64,000 nucleotides of DNA, from positions 37,148,676 to 37,212,675 of the forward strand of contig CM028338.1 of the NCBI GenBank assembly GCA_016647705.1, in the 5' to 3' direction. Every line of letters starts with the position of its first letter. The stretch's first letter is position 1. The notes below the pieces were generated by a model that saw only the letters and a list, made by a program, of their open reading frames with translations, had not been told where the DNA came from and did no database searches. Positions 1 to 11,050 of this stretch are shown here, piece after piece. Origin of the DNA: Eucommia ulmoides (taxonomy: Eukaryota; Streptophyta; Magnoliopsida; Garryales; Eucommiaceae). Position numbers and translations under genes: made by a program.

Positions 1-972
1 ATGAAGAAGTCCCCCTCAACGTCTTAACGACCTTAGGTCACGTGAGTCTTGCCCCAACGTCATCGATTGTCCACAATCCTAACCCCGACTAGGTTATTGG
101 ATCGTGGTGTTTGTTTACCCTAATCCGAATTTGGGGTTTGTCAAACCCCGTATTCTTTATTTATCTATCTAAGCATGATAAACAAACAATACGATAAATA
201 CAATCAAACTACGAAGAACAAACATAAATGCAACATCGAAATCATCCAAACACATATTTATAAATATATCGTTAATCACTATACAATCCATATTTAACTT
301 GTGGTCATAACCGTATAAACTTTGAAATCGAGCTAAACATGCTCACAAAATCCTAAGTTAAATAAATAAGGGAAGAAATCGAAGAACTTAACCTTGTCCG
401 AAGATTAGCCGCTAAGAACGCTCAACGACCGCTTCGCCGTCTTCCTCCACTTCGAGATGTGAGCTCTCCCTCTAAAACTCCTAAATCCAACCTTGAGGAT
501 TGCCTAAGGGGCTCTAGTGGCCAAAGAGAGAGAGAAAATGAGGGAGGAGAAGGGATATATATAAGCAAAATATCTCAAAAATATTGAATAAATATCTTAA
601 GTTGTGCAGAGGTCACTGCCGCGGTGGTGAGTAGGTCGATTAGGTGATCGCCTAAGCAGTGAAGATAGTGGTGGAGTTGGTTAACATCCTGCATCTTCAG
701 CGCTGCGGCGGTGGTATCGCGCCGTAGTAGTGGATGGTCAGCAAGGATAAGGCTTCTTTCACAATTTTGCCTCCAAACTTGTTTTTCCACTGTTCTTTGA
801 CCGTTTTTGGTTCGATCTCATCGTTTTCGCTCTAGTTTCATACATTTTTTCCCCAAACACCTGATTTATACAAAAAGTATAAAAACTAATTAAAACATAA
901 TAAAATACTATATAAACGATAGAAAACTAACTTAATTCGGTTTGAAAATATGTAAGTAGATCATACCTATCA
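1..972 (-). mobile_element. 3' LTR of the non-autonomous element (partial)
   Basis: This matches the right-hand LTR at 3470-4475 almost colinearly. Differences include point changes and a roughly 40-bp indel near 690-720 versus 4180-4260. On the minus strand the LTR begins TGATAGGT at 972. The far end of the LTR lies before base 1. Confidence 0.85.
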
Positions 973-985
973 AATACCCCCAAAC
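973..985 (-). other. Polypurine tract of the non-autonomous element
   Basis: On the minus strand this reads GTTTGGGGGTATT and touches the first base of the 3' LTR, the position expected for plus-strand DNA priming. The conserved 'gcttgaggactagcc' motif lies just upstream at about 990-1006. Confidence 0.75.
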
Positions 986-2861
986 ATGGAATTTGGCTAG
1001 TCCTCAAGCCAAACACACACACAAAAATAAAAAACAAAACTGAATTAAATAACAAACAACATAAAAACAATCTAAACATAACGACATGTGAGTTTTGACT
1101 TTTTCTAACGGCCTATTTATTTTTTCCTCAACAACCGCCAGTCATATCGAGTTCAGGCAGTAAAACACATCATGTGATTGTTCTAGAATTTTGACATGCA
1201 ATAATGGTGAACACTATTCTAGATCCCGTAAACGTGTTAGTGCGAGACTCAATAATATGGCTATACAACGACCGGATTGGATTATCCCTCAATGAAACTC
1301 ATAACTTAGAACGTGAAGGACTAGGATTTATATATGCCTGATTGGGGTCCACTCTCCACTAATGTAGGCTTGGAAGTTCATAGAGATCAAAAGGACTTGG
1401 TTCGGTTAAGGATTATTTGGCCAAGGGTGATTTGGAATAGAAAACGGGTTAACGTGGTTAACTTAACGTTACCCAAGGCTCGACGCTTGGCACATTCACT
1501 CTCGTACCCCCATAGATAAATTAGAAACAATTCTAAACAAACATTTTGGACTGACGTACTCACTTGTCAAAAGAAACGTAATTTTTTTTTTTAACTAACC
1601 ATACCCCAAACTTATTCGATTAGTATGATTTCATGGGTGTGGTTAAAACGAAAGAAAAATGATAAGTGAATACTTGAATACCGAACCAATATGAAGTTCG
1701 CCCTAAACCCAACCGCTCACATCAAGTAGCATATATGAATGCTAACTTGATTCACTCAAATTTGTGCCTTAGGTTGAGGTATAAAGATTTAGAAAAAAAT
1801 CAATTGGCCAAGTTATTTGTATATGTGTTCAGAATAGAATTTGCATTTAGGCTTTGACAGGGTAACGAGGGATAAACATTTAACAAAGTATGCTTAAAAG
1901 GCTCAAGCAATAAAAAAAAAATGCGTAAATCACGTATCCTAAACTACCTCACCTAGGATTTTGACTCAAGTTTTCCCTAAATCAAGTTCTAGAACCTTTA
2001 ATATGTAATGAATTTGGTTAATCGATAATCATCCTCAATTCAATTGAACAGAAATACATTAAGTCTATGTGCTCGTGCAAATTAAGATCTACAATAATTT
2101 TTACCAAAAAGCATAGTCAAGCACACATAACACACATGCATTGGTATTACCCTTGATTTCGAAAATAATCAAGGGTAATATCATCATCGGGTAACAGCCC
2201 AGATGAACGCAAAACTCAGCATGCAAATATCAACACAAAAACATAAACACATTCTAACCTAAACACACATGCAATACAAGAAAAATAGTAAAACATACCA
2301 ATATCCTACACATCACCGCCAAACTCAAAATGGACAGTCCTCAGCGAACCCAATCATCATTCTCAACATATAAAATTTAAGCATGCTGACGACGGGAGTT
2401 TAGAACACGTACTAGGGATGCGAGAGAATCTCACCTCCATTTCAATTCGACGGAGATGGATTTACTTTATTTGACCTTGGGTTGCCTCCCAAGAATCATG
2501 TAGTTTAATGTCCTCGGCTCGACATATTCAGAACACCCTCAAGCTTGGTGAGATTTTGCTTTATTAGGCTTAATCTTTCAACGAAACGCCTCACCGGCTT
2601 ATGTGCGTGGCCCCGTACCATAAAACGGCTTGGAATCCCGTCGAAAGGGATGCATTAATACCCGTTGATCTAACATCTCCAGGTACCCTGCATAAGAAAC
2701 AAAAACAAGACTACAAACAAAAATTATATACAAAAGAAATGCCTAAAGTAAAATCAGGTCATTTACTCATAATATCGACAATAACAAACAAAACAATCCA
2801 TAGCAATCGTTACCAAAAACTTGGTAGTGATCGCAGAAAATAGAATTTGCCTAACGACCAA
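986..2861 (-). mobile_element. Coding-free internal region of the non-autonomous element
   Basis: About 1.9 kb between the polypurine tract and primer site. The longest ORFs (1334-1519 and 2601-2843 on +) have no recognisable domain and run antisense to the element. No zinc knuckle, protease or RT motif is visible on either strand. The region holds one strong hairpin at 2145-2180. It probably serves as packaging and leader RNA only; that is inference. Confidence 0.6.
2145..2180. repeat. Hairpin with 14-bp perfect arms
   Basis: TATTACCCTTGATT at 2145-2158 is the exact reverse complement of 2167-2180, with an 8-base spacer. It lies in the internal region of the non-autonomous element and would fold in its RNA. 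Confidence 0.8.
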
Positions 2862-2879
2862 TCCCCGGCAACGGCGCTA
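2862..2879 (-). other. Primer-binding site, tRNA-Asp type
   Basis: The plus strand reads tccccggcaacggcgcta. This is the 3' end of plant tRNA-Asp (ending CCCCGGCAACGGCGCCA) with one mismatch. It lies a few bases from the LTR border at 2886, so the element is transcribed on the minus strand. Confidence 0.8.
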
Positions 2880-2885
2880 AAAACT

Positions 2886-4475
2886 TGTCACGAAAGATTC
2901 GATCCCCGCGTATTGACTACTCGCAAGTGTACGAGGTTAAAGTTTTAGTTTAGTGTGATTGTGAAAGATTAAGTTATCGTATCCACAGGAATTGGTGTCG
3001 TTACCATCGAGTACCGAGTTTGTCATGACCTAACTTTATCTAGGCGACCAAAAATGTAAATAATTAATTAAACTAAACTAATATAACCTAAATTATCTAT
3101 ATTAATATACTAATATATTTTAGGGGAAAGAATTGCCTAGGAATTAACGTGTTTACAAATACGTGTTCGATCTCGATTTACTCACGTTTACGGTGTTCGA
3201 CCTACTAGACAATCTCGATTTATAAACTCTACAACCACCTCTCCCGAGTGTAAGACAGTGGAATACATGACTTCGAGTCAACGAAGAAATCTCCCTTAAT
3301 GTATTAACGACCCTAGGTCACATGAGTCTCGCCCGGTGTCATTGATTGCATACAATCTAACTCCTGATCGAGTCATTGGATCGTCATGTTGCGTTTACCC
3401 TATCGACAATCTCAGTTCTAAAACTCCACCGCCACTTTTCCCGAGTGTAATACGGGGGAATATATGACTTCGAGTCAACAAAAAAGTCCCCCTCAACGTC
3501 TTAACAACCCTAGGTCACGTGAGTCTTGCCCCCAACATCATCAATTATCCACAATCCTAACCCCGACCGGGTTATTGGATCGTGGAGTTTGTTTACCCAA
3601 ATCCGAATCCGGGGTTTGTCAAACCCCGTATTCTCTGTTTATCTATCTAAGCATGATAAATAAACAATACGATAAATACAATCAAACTACAAAGAACAAA
3701 TATAAACGCAACACCGAAATCATCCAAACACATATTTATAAATATATCGTTAATTGCTATACAATCCATATTTAACTCGTGGTCATAACCGTATAAACAT
3801 TGAAATTGAGCTAAACATGCTCACAAAATCCTAAGTTAAGGAAATAAGGGAAGAAATCGAAGAACTTAGCCTCGTCCGAAGCTAAGAACGCTCAACAACT
3901 GCTTCGCCGTCTTCTTCCACTTCGGGATGTGAGCTCTCCCTCTAAAACTCCTAAATCCAACCTTAATGATAGCCTAAGAGGCTCTAGTGGCCAGAGAAAG
4001 AGAGAAAATGAGGGAGGAGATGAGATATATATAGGCAAAATATCTCAAAAATATATAATAAATATCTTAAGCTATGCAGAGGTCACCGCCACAGCAGTAA
4101 GTAGGTCGCTTAGTTAATCGCCTAGGCGGTGAAAACAGTAGTGGACTTGGTTGACATCCTACATTTTTAGCGCCGCAATGGTGGATGGTCAGAAGAATAA
4201 GTCAGTCTCTGTATCTTTACCGCCGTGGCAGAGGCCTAGACGCTGCGACGGTGGGCTTCTTTCATAATTTTGCTTCCGAACTTGTTTTTCCACCGTTTTT
4301 CAACCGTTTTTGGTTCGATCTCATGGTTTTCTCTCTAGTTTCATATTGTTTTGCTCCACACACATGATTTATACAAAAAGTATAAAAACAAATTAAAACA
4401 TAATAAAATACTATAAAAATGCTCGAAAACTAACTTAATTCGGTTTGGAAATATGTAGGTAGATCACACCTATCA
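2886..4475 (-). mobile_element. 5' LTR of the non-autonomous element (1590 bp)
   Basis: Borders on the plus strand are TGTCACGAAA and ACACCTATCA, that is 5'-TG...CA-3' on both strands. The copy is complete. It contains a diverged tandem duplication of about 197 bp (3210-3406 and 3407-3602); each unit carries 'cccgagtgtaa', 'gacttcgagtcaac' and 'cctaggtcac'. The right border (4475/4476) interrupts a chromovirus pol reading frame. Confidence 0.85.
3210..3602. repeat. Two-copy tandem repeat inside the LTR, ~197-bp unit
   Basis: Unit 1 starts 'caatctcgatt' at 3210 and unit 2 starts 'caatctcagtt' at 3407; both run into 'gtttaccc'. The units are diverged, so the duplication is not recent. Because the window cuts the other LTR, it cannot be checked whether both LTRs carry both units. 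Confidence 0.7.
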
Positions 4476-4981
4476 GCAACATTACTTGCGACTTTGACTT
4501 TGAGACCGACATTGATCAATCGTATTATAAAAGCGCAGAAGTTGGATGCCCAATTAGAGAAAATCCGAGATGAAGTGAAAAATGGTCACAGAATCGACTA
4601 TCGTGTCAGGGATGATGATGAGGCATTGATGGTTAGAAATAGGCTGTGTGTGCCTGATGATGCCAATTTGAAGAAGGATATCTTGGAGGAAGCGCATAGC
4701 TCAACATACGCAATGTACCCAGGTAGCACCAAAATGTATCAAGATTTGCGAGAACACTATTGTTGGAATGGAATAAAAAGGAAAACTATTGAATTTGTTG
4801 TCAGGTGTCTCATTTATCAGCAAGTCAAGATTGAGCACCAACGTCTAGGTAGATTATTGCAACCTCTACCTATTCCAGAGTAGAAATAGGAACATATTAC
4901 GATGGATTTCGTTTCGGGATTACCCCGTACCAAAAAGGAACATAATTCTATCTGATTGATTGTGGATATGCTTACTAAGTC
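4476..4981 (+). pseudogene. Chromovirus pol fragment: integrase zinc-binding region (broken)
   Basis: Reading from 4494 gives the segment joining RNase H to integrase of a Ty3/gypsy polyprotein. The H-H part of the HHCC finger is present (EEAHSSTYAMYPG), but the second Cys of the usual CLxCQQVK is Tyr in RCLIYQQVK. The segment then reaches the start of the integrase core (HITMDFVSGLP). In-frame stops lie at 4881, 4887 and 4953, so it is dead. The 5' side is cut at 4475 by the non-autonomous element. The 3' side is cut at 4981 by a solo LTR, with the reading resuming at 7798. The wording of the motif and the chromodomain downstream fit the Tekay/Del type of chromovirus. Confidence 0.85.
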
Positions 4982-5180
4982 TGTAAGACCCGGATTTTTG
5001 TATACACATAATTTTAGTTGCATTGTATAAGCATGTAGAAAATAATGGGGTCGATTTCGTAAATAAAATTCAATTGAAAATTTTAGGGGGTTAATCTGGA
5101 ATTTTTACAAAACTTAAGTTTTTTTTTTGGTTTTAATTAAAAACTTAAAAAAACTTAAGGGGGGATGAATGTAATTAACC

Positions 5181-5239
<59 letters not shown>

Positions 5240-5240
5240 T
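5181..5240. repeat. (AT)n(GT)n microsatellite
   Basis: A run of AT dinucleotides passes directly into a run of GT dinucleotides, just upstream of the LTR core promoter. Copies 2, 4 and 5 have (TA)n at the equivalent place. Confidence 0.9.
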
Positions 5241-5298
5241 AACCACACAAATTAGAAATAGGGGACATTGAAGGATCGAGAAAAAAAAATGTAATCAA

Positions 5299-5349
5299 AC
5301 GTGGCAATTGGAGGAATTGAATAGAAGCACTAAAATTCATGTATATAAA
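5299..5349 (+). promoter_or_regulatory. LTR core promoter: ACGTGGCA plus TATA box
   Basis: ACGTGGCA at 5299-5306 is followed 43 bases later by tatataaa at 5342-5349, within 'cactaaaattcatg' context. The same pair at the same spacing is in LTR copy 3 (13029 and 13073), with a variant in copy 5. ACGTGGC is the core of the plant G-box/ABRE bound by bZIP factors. Promoter use is inferred. Confidence 0.6.
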
Positions 5350-5464
5350 TGTATCCAGTAAAGTGGTGATCAGCAAAAAAAAAAAAAAAAAAAAAATCTC
5401 AAAAGAAGAATCGAGAAAATCAGAAAAACTGATAAGAGAGAGAGAGAGAGAAGCTGGGTTTCGG

Positions 5465-6060
5465 TTGTGGGTGTGTTTGGTCGACGGTGTGCAGTTGGTG
5501 AGGGGATGTTCATTTGGCGATTGTGTGGGTGTATGTGGGTGTGTCGTTCGGCTATTCTATTTGTGATAGAGTGTGTGTGTGTTTATTTTTTGACCGTCAA
5601 CGTTGTGTGTGGGTGAGAATGCGATCGTCTCAGTTGCGTTTTCGTCATCGGTGATTATGTGCGTGTGTGGATGATCGGTAGTGTATGTGCTTGTTTTGTG
5701 TTCTTTCGCTGGTTGGTGTGTCGGCAATGTGTTTTGTTGATTACCGATGTATGTGTGTCTGTGTCGTCGTCGATTTCGTGCATCGATCATCGGACGATTG
5801 TGTGCCTGTGTGTGTCGTGTGGTTAGATGGTATGGGTGCATGAGTGTAGACGTTGGAGTGTGTGTGTTTTGGTGCATGTGTGTAAGCCGTTAAGTTCGTC
5901 ATATGGGTATGTGTGGGATCATCGCTGTCGTTCGGCCAGTGTATGTGTGTTCCGTTCAACAGTGGGTGTGTATGATGATCATTTGTGGGCTGTCAGCGGT
6001 GTGTAAGTTGTTTGGTCGATGAGTGAGTTTCGACGGCGTGTGCAACGTTGTCGATAGTGT
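5465..6060 (+). repeat. GT/TGTG-rich block of LTR copy 1
   Basis: About 600 bases dominated by TGTGTG and TCGTCG/GGTGTG words on the plus strand. It opens several meaningless ORFs on both strands. Comparable blocks are in copies 2, 3 and 5 but not copy 4. It lies just downstream of the TATA box, so it would be in the transcribed part of the LTR. Confidence 0.8.
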
Positions 6061-6812
6061 GAGGCTACCAGAGGTTAGTGAGGAAAGAGAGAGAGGTCGG
6101 CGGGAACAACAAACTAAAGCAGAAGCAGAAAAGAAAACAGAAAAAGAAAGAAGGAAGAAGAAGGGAAAAAGGAGAAAATTACACAAACAACCCAGAATAA
6201 AAATCGAAAACCCAATTCGTGGCCAACGGGGGATTCGGAAATAGGTAAAAATTTAATCAGGTATTATTTTTGTTAAATTAAATTGTTAGCATTAAAAATT
6301 TCGCAAGCATGAAAGAAATTTTCACAATCGTAGTAATATTTTATTAATCGCCAATCTAAATAAATTAGTGCGGTAAATATCAACGTAACGAAACGGACAA
6401 AATAATAATTTTTCACAATGAAATCTGGGAAATGAGGAATTATGAAATTTAGGGCCTGCATTGCATGTTAGGTCATTTGAAATAAAATATTAATTTAGGT
6501 CCTATCTCTGTTAAGTTCGCAGGTGCCAGCGTCACGGTAGGATTTAGACGGTGATAGTTTTGCAGCGTAGGAATCGAGGTGAGTATACTGCCTTTTATGT
6601 AAATTACAAATTTTATTTTCATATATATGATGGAAAATGTGATTATTTAAAATGGACAAATTTGCAACTTATATGGTCAAGCTGTTTTGGGTATTTGTGG
6701 AAAAATGATTTGTGGAACAAGTTGGTTTTAAAGGTGGGAAAATAATTGTAGACCAAGTCGTTTATTTTTTAGGTGAAAATTGATGGTTGGTCCGACGATG
6801 CCATAGTATTTT

Positions 6813-7030
6813 CTTCCCGAAAGGGTTGTGGTTTATCTGCTAGGCAAAGTCCGACAGAGCGTTGTTTATCTGCTAAGTAAAATCCGGCAGAGCGTTGTTT
6901 ATCTACTAAGCAAAGTCCGGTAAAGCGTTGTTTATCTGCTAGGTAAAGTCCGGCAGAGCGTTGTTGATTATCTGTTAGGCAAAGTTCGGTAGAGCATTGT
7001 GGTGACCATTTAGGAAGGCAAATCCTACCG
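6813..7030 (+). repeat. Hairpin-unit minisatellite of LTR copy 1 (33-bp unit)
   Basis: Five copies of a unit of the form GTTGTTTATCTGCTAGGCAA continuing to ...GTCCGGCAGAGC start at about 6828, 6861, 6894, 6927 and 6960. In each, TCTGC pairs with GCAGA. The array is preceded by one CCC-GAAA-GGG hairpin (about 6816), the unit type that is amplified in copy 3. It is closed by an AGGA...TCCT hairpin (7012-7027). The period is a multiple of three, so a long antisense ORF exists but is an artefact. Confidence 0.85.
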
Positions 7031-7797
7031 GTGGTATGGTACGGTTGCAACTCCCGATCGTGAGGTAAAAACGATTCTATGGCTAGTAGGAGAGGAGGTG
7101 TGCTTTATTTTATTATACGTTTAGAATATTTGGACCGGTTGGGTTAAATATTTGGATTGGTAAATTTAAAATATTTGAATAGATTGATTTAAATTATTTG
7201 GGTGTATTAAATATATAATTTCATTACGTAGGTGAAAGTTTGGAAATTAGATTTAGTATGGGTGACAGTTTGGAATTAGTTTCAGAATGAGTGACCGTTT
7301 GGAAATTGGTTTCAGTATGGTATGCGATATACGGTTGTCTATTATGTTATTACATTTCATTGGCGGCAGTGGAACTAGATTTCTAACCGGGTATGTAATT
7401 ATATAATATTATATTTTGAAATGTAGTATTTATAAATTTTACTTGATCCATTAAATTAAATATTTTTATTATGAAGACAGTACACGGATAAAGAATTTTG
7501 ATTTTAGGTACCGCAGCTAGGAGTTGGTCCATTATTGGCACTAGAGAGAGTCCGGAGGTAGTGTCGTGTACGAGGTAAGTAGGTCAGACGTGAACCGTGG
7601 AAGGTTAAGGTATTCTAGTATATTTAGATTGTGGATATTTGGATCAGGTATATATATTTTCGAGGAATAATTTACAAGTAGGAGAGATTGTGTGTATATG
7701 TGTTAGTTTGAATATTTGTGGATTGGTCTGGTAAAGTATGGTCAACGTCACGCCCGACCTAGGGTGATAGGTGCCTGAGGTGGGGTGTGACAAAGTC

Positions 7798-8803
7798 TAC
7801 TCATTTTCTGGCCGTAAAGACGACGTACTATCTTGATAAGTATGCCCAATTTTATATTGACGAGATTGTTCAGTTAAATAGTGTGCCGGTTTCTATAATG
7901 TCGGATAAAGATCCAAGATTTACTTCGAAGTTCTGGCCGAGTCTCCAAGCTGCTCTAGGTACCAAGCTAAAATTTAGTATCGTTTTTCATCCTTAGACTG
8001 AAGGTGAATCAGAGTATACGATTCAGACGTTGGAGGATATGTTGAGGGGTTGTGCTATGAAATTTCCTGATAGCTGGGATGATAATTTGACGTTGATGGA
8101 ATTTGCCTATAATAACAGCTATCATTCGACAATTCAGATGGCACCATATGAAGCCTTTTATGGCAGAAGATGCAGGACTCCAGTTTATTGGACTGAAGTG
8201 GGAGAACAAAAATTATTAATGCAGAATATAGTCTAAATGACAGTAGATAAAGTAAAAGTGATTCTAGAAAGTTTGAAGATTGCTCAGAGTCAGCAAAAAA
8301 GTTAGGCTGACAAGCATAAATGGGAGTTGGAATTTAAAGTGGGTGATTATGTATTTTTGCATATATCCCCATAGAAGGGCATAATGAGATTCGGGAAGAA
8401 AGGAAAGTTAAGTCTGAGATATATCTGACCATATGAGATTTTAGAACGGGTTGGCACGACAGCTTATCGACTTGCCCTACCGCCAGAATTGTCCAGATTA
8501 CACGACGTTTTCCACGTGTTGATGTTTAGAAAATATGTGTCAGATCCTTCGCATGTATTGACTTTTCAGTCAATTGAATTAAAAGATGATTTGACATACG
8601 TTGAGGAGTCAGTTCAGATTCTGAATCGTAAAGATCAGGTGTTGCAGACGAAAACAATTCCATTGATAAAAGTCCTATGGCGTAGTCATTTTATGGAGGA
8701 AGCGACGTGGGAGCGAGAAGATGAGATGAGAGATAAATATTTGCATTTGTTCGGTCAAGGTAACAAAAATTTCGAGTCGAAATTTCTTTTAGGAGGGAAG
8801 GGT
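7798..8803 (+). pseudogene. Chromovirus pol 3' part: integrase core, C-terminal domain and chromodomain (broken)
   Basis: This continues the reading cut at 4981. Integrase core: STHFLAVKTTY, then SIMSDKDPRFTSKFW with the second catalytic Asp, a stop at 7994, then EFAYNNSYHSTIQMAPYEAF. The GPY/F-type region is near 8400-8480 (YEILERVGTTAYRLALPP). The chromodomain-like tail has the order KVLWRSH..EEATWERE at about 8665-8720. Further stops fall near 8234, 8304 and 8370. The frame runs to the LTR border at 8804. A chromodomain at the pol C-terminus marks a chromovirus; the wording matches the Tekay/Del group from memory. Confidence 0.85.
8791..8802 (+). other. Polypurine tract of the chromovirus
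   Basis: AGGAGGGAAGGG lies immediately before the LTR start TGTAACACCC at 8804. This shows the downstream LTR is the element's own 3' LTR rather than another insertion. Confidence 0.8.
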
Positions 8804-8910
8804 TGTAACACCCTAATTTTTGCATACACATAATTTTAGTTACATTCTAGAACATTTAAAAAATAACAGGGTAAATTATGTCAAATCATACTTATTTTAA
8901 AAATTTAGGG

Positions 8911-9000
8911 GTTAATTAGCAATTTTAAAAATTTTAATTTTAGATTTTGGGTTTAACTAATAACTTAAAGATAATTAAGGGAGGATTAACGTAATTAACC

Positions 9001-9041
<41 letters not shown>

Positions 9042-9473
9042 CCTTAATGGAGGTGAGCTCATTTCCTTCATTGGGAAGGAGATGAGGTCACTCTCCATAT
9101 GCATATATATACATATATCCACACATTACATACAACCTAAAAAAAAAAAAACGAGATAAGTGGGTTTGGACTGGTCGGTTGGCAGTGTGTGGAGGGGTAT
9201 GTCGTTCGTCTTGCAGTGTGGGTGTTGGTCAGTTGCTGATCGTCGGTGCGTATGTGTTCCTCCGGTAGGATATGTGTGTGAGCGTCATGTGTGTGTGTGA
9301 TCTGTGACGGTGTGCGCCTGTTCAGTGTTCGGTCGGTCGTCGACGGTGGGTGTATGTGTGTGTTGGCAGCTATGATTGTGGTTAATTAGCAATTTTAAAA
9401 ATTTTAATTTTAGATTTTGGGTTTAACTAATAACTTAAAGATAATTAAGAGAGGATTAACGTAATTAACCTTA

Positions 9474-9527
<54 letters not shown>

Positions 9528-9875
9528 TTAATGGAGGTGAGCTCATTTCCTTTATTGGGAAGGAGATGAGCTCACTCTCTATATACACATATATGCACAT
9601 ATCCACACATTGCATACAACTTAAAAAGAAAAGAAAAAAAATAGAAAATGAGAGAAAAGGGTTTGGGCTGGTCGGTCGGTATTGTGCATGGGGGTGTGTT
9701 ATTCTTCCGGCTATGTGGGTGTCGGTCGGTTACTGATCGTCGGTGCGTGTGTGTTCCTTCGGCAGGGTGTGTATGTGAGCGTTATGTGTGTGTGTGATCT
9801 ATGTCGGTGTGTGCGTGATCGATGTTCGGTCGGTCGTCGACGGTGGGTATATGTGTGTGTCGTCAGCTATGATTA
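8911..9875 (+). repeat. 470-bp tandem duplication inside LTR copy 2
   Basis: The words 'gttaattagcaattttaaaa' start at 8911 and again at 9381. Both units run through a (TA)n microsatellite, 'ccttaatggaggtgagctc', an A-rich stretch and the first GT-rich words ending 'cagctatgatt'. Similarity is very high apart from microsatellite length, so the duplication is recent. It doubles the likely promoter/start region. Confidence 0.85.
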
Positions 9876-10852
9876 TGTGTGTGTGTGTCGCCGGTGTGGG
9901 TGTATGTGTAATCATTGTATGTGTGTGTCACCGGTGTGGGTGTATGTGTAATCGTTGCGTGTGTGTATGTGTTCGACAGTGTGTATGTGCTGTTCAGTTA
10001 TCGCCGACGTGGGAGTGTGACCGTCGTGTGTGTTCTGTTTGGTTCGGCTGGCGATCGTGTGAGTGTGTGGATGGGTGTGTGTCCTATTCGTCGTAGTTTG
10101 TGTGGGTGTGTCGTCGACGATGATCGTGTGTGTGTGTGTGTGTGTCCTCTGTTCTGCCGACTGTGTGTGTGTGTTGCCGGCGGTGTAGGTGTGGTGAACG
10201 GTCGGCGGTGGGAATGATTGTGTGTGTCGTTGTCAGCTAAACATAAAACAGAAACAAGAGAAAAAAAAAAAGGAAAAAAAAAAACCACAAACCAAAATAA
10301 AACCAAAAACCCACCTTTCAACTGGCGAAAGATTCGGAACAGGAAATGATTCCGTCGATCAATATTTTTTTCAAATCAAATTATTAGCATTACATTTTTG
10401 TAAGCATGACGATAATAATTTTTGCAACCGTTAATTTTTATAATGTTATACAGTGAATATTAATATAGTGAATTGGGGTAAATAATAATTTTGCATAATT
10501 AAATTTGGGGAATGAGAAATTGTGCATTTTAGGGCCACGCATTTCATATTGGGGTTATTTTAAATAAAATGTTAATTTAGGCCCTATCGCCGTTAGGTTC
10601 ACAAGTACCAGCATCCCGATAGTTTTTTACGATGGTATTTTTGCAGTCCGAAAATCGAGATGAGCGTACTGTCTTCTACGTAAATTTACAAATTATATTT
10701 TTGTATAAATTATGAAAAAAAAAGTGTTTATTAAAATTGGACGACTTTATGACTTATGTAGATCAAGTAGATTTTAAATGTGAGAAGTCATTTATGTCCG
10801 ACTATGCTATAGTTTGATCTCGTTAGGAGGGCATATCCTATGGGATGGTATT

Positions 10853-11050
10853 AACCTGTCTGGAGGATTAGTCCTGCAGGTGGGTGATGTTTTGACCTAT
10901 CAAGAGGATTAGTCTTGCAGGTGATTGATTATTATGACTTGTCAGGATGATTAGTTCTGCAGGTGGTTGATTATTTTGACTTGTTAGGAGGATTAGTCTT
11001 GCAGGTGATTGATTGACCTGTCAGGAGTGCAAATCCTGCATGTGGTACCC
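10853..11050 (+). repeat. Hairpin-unit minisatellite of LTR copy 2 (42-bp unit)
   Basis: Units of the type CCTGTCAGGAGGATTAGTCC begin at about 10853, 10894, 10936, 10978 and 11015 (spacings 41, 42, 42, 37). CAGGA and TCCTG pair inside each unit. The array sits at the same place in the LTR as the 33-bp array of copy 1 but is made of a different sequence. Confidence 0.85.

Larger units (their letters stand above)
1..4475 (-). mobile_element. Non-autonomous Tat/Athila-like LTR retrotransposon, 3' LTR cut by window start
   Basis: The stretch from about 1 to 972 matches 3470-4475, giving two direct copies of one LTR around a short internal region (973-2885). Read on the minus strand the 5' LTR is 2886-4475. 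It is followed by a primer-binding site matching the 3' end of tRNA-Asp, then about 1.9 kb with no credible ORF, then a G-rich polypurine tract abutting the second LTR. A tRNA-Asp primer and the 'gcttgaggactagcc' motif next to the polypurine tract are familiar from Tat/Athila-lineage Ty3/gypsy elements. Lack of gag and pol makes it dependent on another element for movement. The right border falls inside chromovirus pol, so it is an insertion into that element. The left target duplication lies outside the window and cannot be checked. Confidence 0.85.
4982..7792 (+). mobile_element. Solo LTR of the chromovirus family, copy 1 (2811 bp)
   Basis: It begins TGTAAGACCC and ends GGGTGTGACA. The flanks are AAGTC at 4977-4981 and AAGTC at 7793-7797, a perfect 5-bp target duplication. 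It splits integrase codons that continue on the other side. There is no primer site, internal region or second LTR, so this is a solo LTR left by recombination between the two LTRs of a full element. Parts in order: ACGTG element and TATA box, poly-A/GA stretch, GT-rich block, a conserved 'gcatgttaggtcat' segment, a 33-bp hairpin-unit array, a conserved 'aactcccgatcgtgaggt' block, and a conserved 'gaagacagtacac' block. It is the same family as the host element's own LTR (8804-11692), so this is self-nesting. Confidence 0.9.

Noticed and set aside
1334..1519. 61-residue ORF in the non-autonomous element
   Set aside because: Antisense to the element and without a domain.
6828..6999. 33-bp repeats suggesting a CRISPR array
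   Set aside because: Units are contiguous with no unique spacers, lie inside a plant LTR, and no cas gene exists.
6769..7050. Repetitive antisense 93-residue ORF
   Set aside because: Product of a 33-bp tandem repeat, a multiple of three; disrupted in related LTRs where the unit differs.
9682..10321. Overlapping ORFs of 89-107 residues on both strands rich in Cys, Val and Gly or Thr, His and Pro
   Set aside because: They are translations of a GT-rich LTR block; open in several frames at once because the repeat lacks stop codons.
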